DNA of 64,000 nt from assembly GCA_965116195.1 (NCBI GenBank), contig OZ220491.1, forward strand, positions 1,054,001 through 1,118,000, in the 5' to 3' direction. Position 1 is the stretch's first letter. Each line of letters opens with the position of its first letter. The DNA is from Aldehydirespirator sp965116195 (lineage in GTDB: Bacteria > Actinomycetota > Acidimicrobiia > Acidimicrobiales > Aldehydirespiratoraceae). The notes under the pieces are model-generated. The model had not been told where the DNA came from. It searched no databases and saw only the letters and a list, made by a program, of their open reading frames with translations. Below, one piece after another: positions 61,570 to 64,000 of the stretch. Both the position numbers and the translations under genes were made by a program.

Positions 61570-62576
61570 CAGGTCGTTTCGCTGTGGGTTGGGCTGATAG
61601 TTCTGTGAAGTCCCGTTGGCGAGGCAGTTTGACTCCCGTCATTGTCGGCGCTGGGGCAGCGGTTGCTGCACTGGTGCTGCTGATTGTTGCCCTGCCTCAG
61701 TCAACTTCTGAGCCGTCACAGATGACATCACCTGTAGAGCCGGATCCGGTGAGGACCGGGCCGAACACATCATCAACTTCAGAGCAGCCGGGGCTGACAT
61801 CATCCGTAGAACCAGACCCGATCATCACCGCGCCACAAACGGTGTCAACACGCAGACCTTTGGATGACCCTCCCGATCCTGGCCCGGCACCTGACGATCA
61901 CGGCTTTGCCACAGCTGAACTGGCTGCCTTGGTGGGATCTTCGGTAAGGGTCGCGGGACCGGCCTGCAGGAACATCATGCACGAGGGGAGTGGGTTCGCT
62001 GTCAGTGGGTTCGCGGTCAGTGCCGGCAATTCGGATGACGGCGACCGGGGCAACGGTGACCTCATCGTCACCAATGCGCACCTCATGGTGGGAATGCAGG
62101 CTCCAACCGTCGAGTTGGCAGATGGGCGCGTGCTTGATGCTGTGCCGGTGGCCCTTGACCTGGTGAACGACCTGGCGGTGCTGCGCGCCGAGGGTGCCGG
62201 ATTGCTGCCGTTGCCATTGACCGAGGCGGTGCCGGACGGGACGGTGGGTGCCGTCCTGGCCTGGGAAGCCTCAGGCGAGCCCGATCCCACACCGTTCAGA
62301 ATTGATCGGCCGGTAACCGTGCGCACCGAGGCCGTGGCCGGCAAAGACCGGATTGAACGCTCGTCATGGCTGCTGGCCGCCGAGGTGGAGACGGGTGACT
62401 CAGGAGCCGCCCTTGTGGCTTCGGTTGATGGTCAGGCTGCGGCGCTTGGCGTGGTGTGGAGCGCTTCACGACGTGGCGGCGTTGACGTTGCCTACGCCAC
62501 CCGAGCCGGTGCGGTCAAGCAGCTGCTTGAATCGTCGAATTTGAACGAACGTGTCAGCGTGCCTCCATGCCCCTAG
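61566..62576 (+). CDS. Membrane-anchored trypsin-like serine protease
   Basis: S1-type protease with an N-terminal TM (TPVIVGAGAAVAALVLLIVAL) and a Pro/Ser/Thr-rich linker with a duplicated SSVEPDP/SPVEPDP motif, so the domain is probably extracytoplasmic. The catalytic triad is recognisable: His in IVTNAHLM, Asp in NDLAVL, Ser in ETGDSGAALV. No PDZ domain follows. An internal GFAVSGFAVS duplication lies before the His. The GTG 61566 start overlaps the preceding small frame. MarP/HtrA-like stress or envelope role inferred. Confidence 0.88.
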   Translation: MTGRFAVGWADSSVKSRWRGSLTPVIVGAGAAVAALVLLIVALPQSTSEPSQMTSPVEPDPVRTGPNTSSTSEQPGLTSSVEPDPIITAPQTVSTRRPLDDPPDPGPAPDDHGFATAELAALVGSSVRVAGPACRNIMHEGSGFAVSGFAVSAGNSDDGDRGNGDLIVTNAHLMVGMQAPTVELADGRVLDAVPVALDLVNDLAVLRAEGAGLLPLPLTEAVPDGTVGAVLAWEASGEPDPTPFRIDRPVTVRTEAVAGKDRIERSSWLLAAEVETGDSGAALVASVDGQAAALGVVWSASRRGGVDVAYATRAGAVKQLLESSNLNERVSVPPCP

Positions 62577-63045
62577 GCTTGGCAGAGTTGGCGTTTTGCC
62601 GGGTTTGAGCGCAATGGAAGCGCCTGCGATGGAGTCCGGGCATCTGCGCGCAACCGGAAGCGGAGTACTGCTCAGGTCGAATGCGGTGGAAACCGCCCAA
62701 TCAGTCCGTCAATTCAACTTGGCGGGCTTGGAAAGGCGGCACCCTAGCGAAGCGGTGGAAACCACCCGATCAGTCCGTCAATTCAACCCGCCCTGATGGA
62801 CCTCATTTTGGAGGTTGAAAGCCGTAGGTCACAGTACACACGCTCATGCAACGACTGCAAGTGGCCCCAACTTGGCAAGCTCAAGAACGCCCGCCAGCGC
62901 ACCTTGAAGGGCATGAACGCCCTCGCAAAGCACAATTTGGCAAGGAGGTGCGCGATTAACCCATTTGGCTCATAGGGTGCCGTCAAGATACGCGTCGCTG
63001 CGCGTGTCGCTGGCAACTAGGACACAACCACAAAGGAGTCCACCG
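62577..63045. other. Intergenic region with 69-bp repeat and one small frame
   Basis: GCGGTGGAAACCRCCCRATC and its flank occur at 62683 and 62752 (69 bp apart). A 59-codon frame at 62796-62975 encodes a basic, Cys-containing peptide (CNDCKWPQLGKLKNARQR); there is no ribosome site or homology, so it is noted only as possible. Confidence 0.4.
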
Positions 63046-63549
63046 ATGGCCGTAACCGATGAACTGCTGTCCAACAATGCAGGCTATGCCGAGAACTTCG
63101 ACAAGGGTGAGCTGCCCCTCCCGCCTGCGCTCGGGCTGGCTGTCGTGGCGTGTATGGACGCGCGTCTGGACACGCACGCGTTGCTCGGCATCAGCGAAGG
63201 GGACGCTCACGTGATCCGCAACGCCGGGGGCGTTGTGACCGATGATGTGATCCGTTCCCTGACGATTTCGCAGCGCCTGCTACAGACCAACTCAGTCATG
63301 CTCATCCATCACACGGACTGCGGCATGCTCACCTTCCGCGACGATGATGTGAAGGACTCGATCACCGCCGACACAGGCATTCGGCCGACCTTCTCAATGG
63401 AAGCGTTCCAAGACCTTGATGACGACATCAGACAGTCGATTGCCCGCATCAAGGCGAGTCCGTTCATCCCGAACAAAGACGACATCCGCGGGTTTGTCTA
63501 CGACTGCGCAACGGGCAGGCTGAACGAGGTCACACAACCAGCGACCTGA
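63046..63549 (+). CDS. Beta-class carbonic anhydrase
   Basis: Interconverts CO2 and bicarbonate. Zinc ligands and partner: C36 and D38 in VACMDAR, H89 and C92 in HHTDCGM; ISEGDAHVIRNAGGVVTDDVIRSL is typical of the small beta-CA group. 167 aa. The start ATG 63046 has AAAGGAG upstream; the frame is open earlier without support. Its last codons (EVTQPAT-stop) are the first part of the downstream 73-bp tandem array, so the gene end seeded the repeat. Confidence 0.93.
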   Translation: MAVTDELLSNNAGYAENFDKGELPLPPALGLAVVACMDARLDTHALLGISEGDAHVIRNAGGVVTDDVIRSLTISQRLLQTNSVMLIHHTDCGMLTFRDDDVKDSITADTGIRPTFSMEAFQDLDDDIRQSIARIKASPFIPNKDDIRGFVYDCATGRLNEVTQPAT

Positions 63550-64000
63550 AGCGCTTGGAACAAGCCACGGCGACTACCGTTGTTGCTGCGGGTTCAATGA
63601 GGTCACACAACCGGCGACTTGGAGCGCTTGGAGCAAGCCACGACGGCTACTGTTGTTGCTGCGGGTTCATTGAGGTCACACAACCGGCGACTTGGAGCGC
63701 TTGGAGCAAGCCACGGCGACTACTGTTGTTGCTGCGGGTTCATTGAGGTCATACAACCGGCGACTTGGAGCGCTTGGAGCAAGCCACGGCGACTACTGTT
63801 GTTGCTGCGGGTTCATTGAGGTCATACAACCGGCGACTTGGAGCGCTTGGAGCAAGCCACGGCGACTACTGTTGTTGCTGCGGGTTCATTGAGGTCATAC
63901 AACCGGCGACTTGGAGCGCTTGGAGCAAGCCACGGCGACTACTGTTGTTGCTGCGGGTTCATTGAGGTCATACAACCGGCGACTTGGAGCGCTTGGAGCA
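63526..64000. repeat. 73-bp tandem array, at least 6.5 copies, continuing past the window
   Basis: GAGGTCAYACAACCGGCGAC begins at 63526, 63599, 63672, 63745, 63818, 63891 and 63964, always 73 bp apart. The first copy is the 3' end of the carbonic anhydrase gene; later copies are almost identical to each other, so expansion is recent. The unit holds a small GCTTG-GAG-CAAGC hairpin. Since 73 is not a multiple of 3, the 66-codon frames inside are artefacts. Confidence 0.95.

Noticed and set aside
63555..63965. Series of 66-codon frames in the terminal array
   Set aside because: They are identical frames regenerated every 73 bp by the repeat and have no start signals.

Overview
The window reads as chromosomal DNA of a moderately GC-rich actinobacterium, most likely class Acidimicrobiia. 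This placement is an inference from gene content: a Ku/LigD-polymerase pair, DUF501 next to Ppx, actinobacterial-type TrmI, a DUF222-HNH protein, and very large Thr-stalked surface proteins with SLH domains. GTG starts are common and most genes are on the + strand. No rRNA operon, integrase, transposase or cas gene was found.

Layout. 0.4-5.9 kb: a lipoate-centred cluster of E3 (lpdA), E2 (sucB-like) and a fused octanoyltransferase-lipoyl synthase (LipB-LipA), so the enzyme complex lies beside the protein that attaches and matures its cofactor. 6-17.3 kb: M24 peptidase, a membrane protein, Ku and LigD-Pol (end joining), a MobA-like nucleotidyltransferase overlapping a CoxG-like protein, DUF501, Ppx/GppA, GNAT, enoyl-CoA hydratase and an MFS exporter. 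17.4-23.1 kb: a divergent module of VTC-domain protein plus DUF4956 membrane protein (- strand) facing a CotH-family lipoprotein and a two-component system (+ strand). 23.3-33 kb: three paralogous - strand surface proteins (FN3, Calx-beta, poly-Thr stalks, SLH domains, conserved C-terminal domain), each with a 13-15 nt poly-C run in its first codons. 33.2-36.5 kb: Fe-S RecB-like nuclease, conserved hypothetical, tRNA-Leu(UAA), and an MT-A70 methyltransferase with a broken MunI-like endonuclease. 36.5-47.7 kb: catabolic genes (3-hydroxyisobutyrate dehydrogenase family, Fe/Mn SOD, SMP-30, amidohydrolase, sulfatase, two acyl-CoA dehydrogenases). 47.7-55.3 kb: an AT-richer defence island with a frameshifted membrane protein and a type I R-M operon whose hsdM carries a 19-G run. 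55.3-64 kb: repeats, DUF222-HNH protein, two paralogous membrane-anchored proteins, TrmI, trypsin-like protease, beta-carbonic anhydrase, and a 73-bp tandem array running off the window.

Two themes cut across the map. First, four long G/C homopolymers sit in coding positions where one slipped base switches the frame: three at the 5' ends of the surface proteins and one inside hsdM. This suggests phase variation of both cell surface and DNA methylation. As given, surface genes 1 and 2 and hsdM are in frame (ON), and surface gene 3 is out of frame (OFF).

Second, the window is full of sequence-unrelated tandem duplications. Many include the last codons and stop of a gene plus its 3' flank, and the period is strikingly often 72-74 bp, both between genes and, as 24-residue repeats, inside enzymes. 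Low-complexity insertions also interrupt conserved enzymes (E3, sulfatase, acyl-CoA dehydrogenase, Ku tail, LipB-LipA linker).
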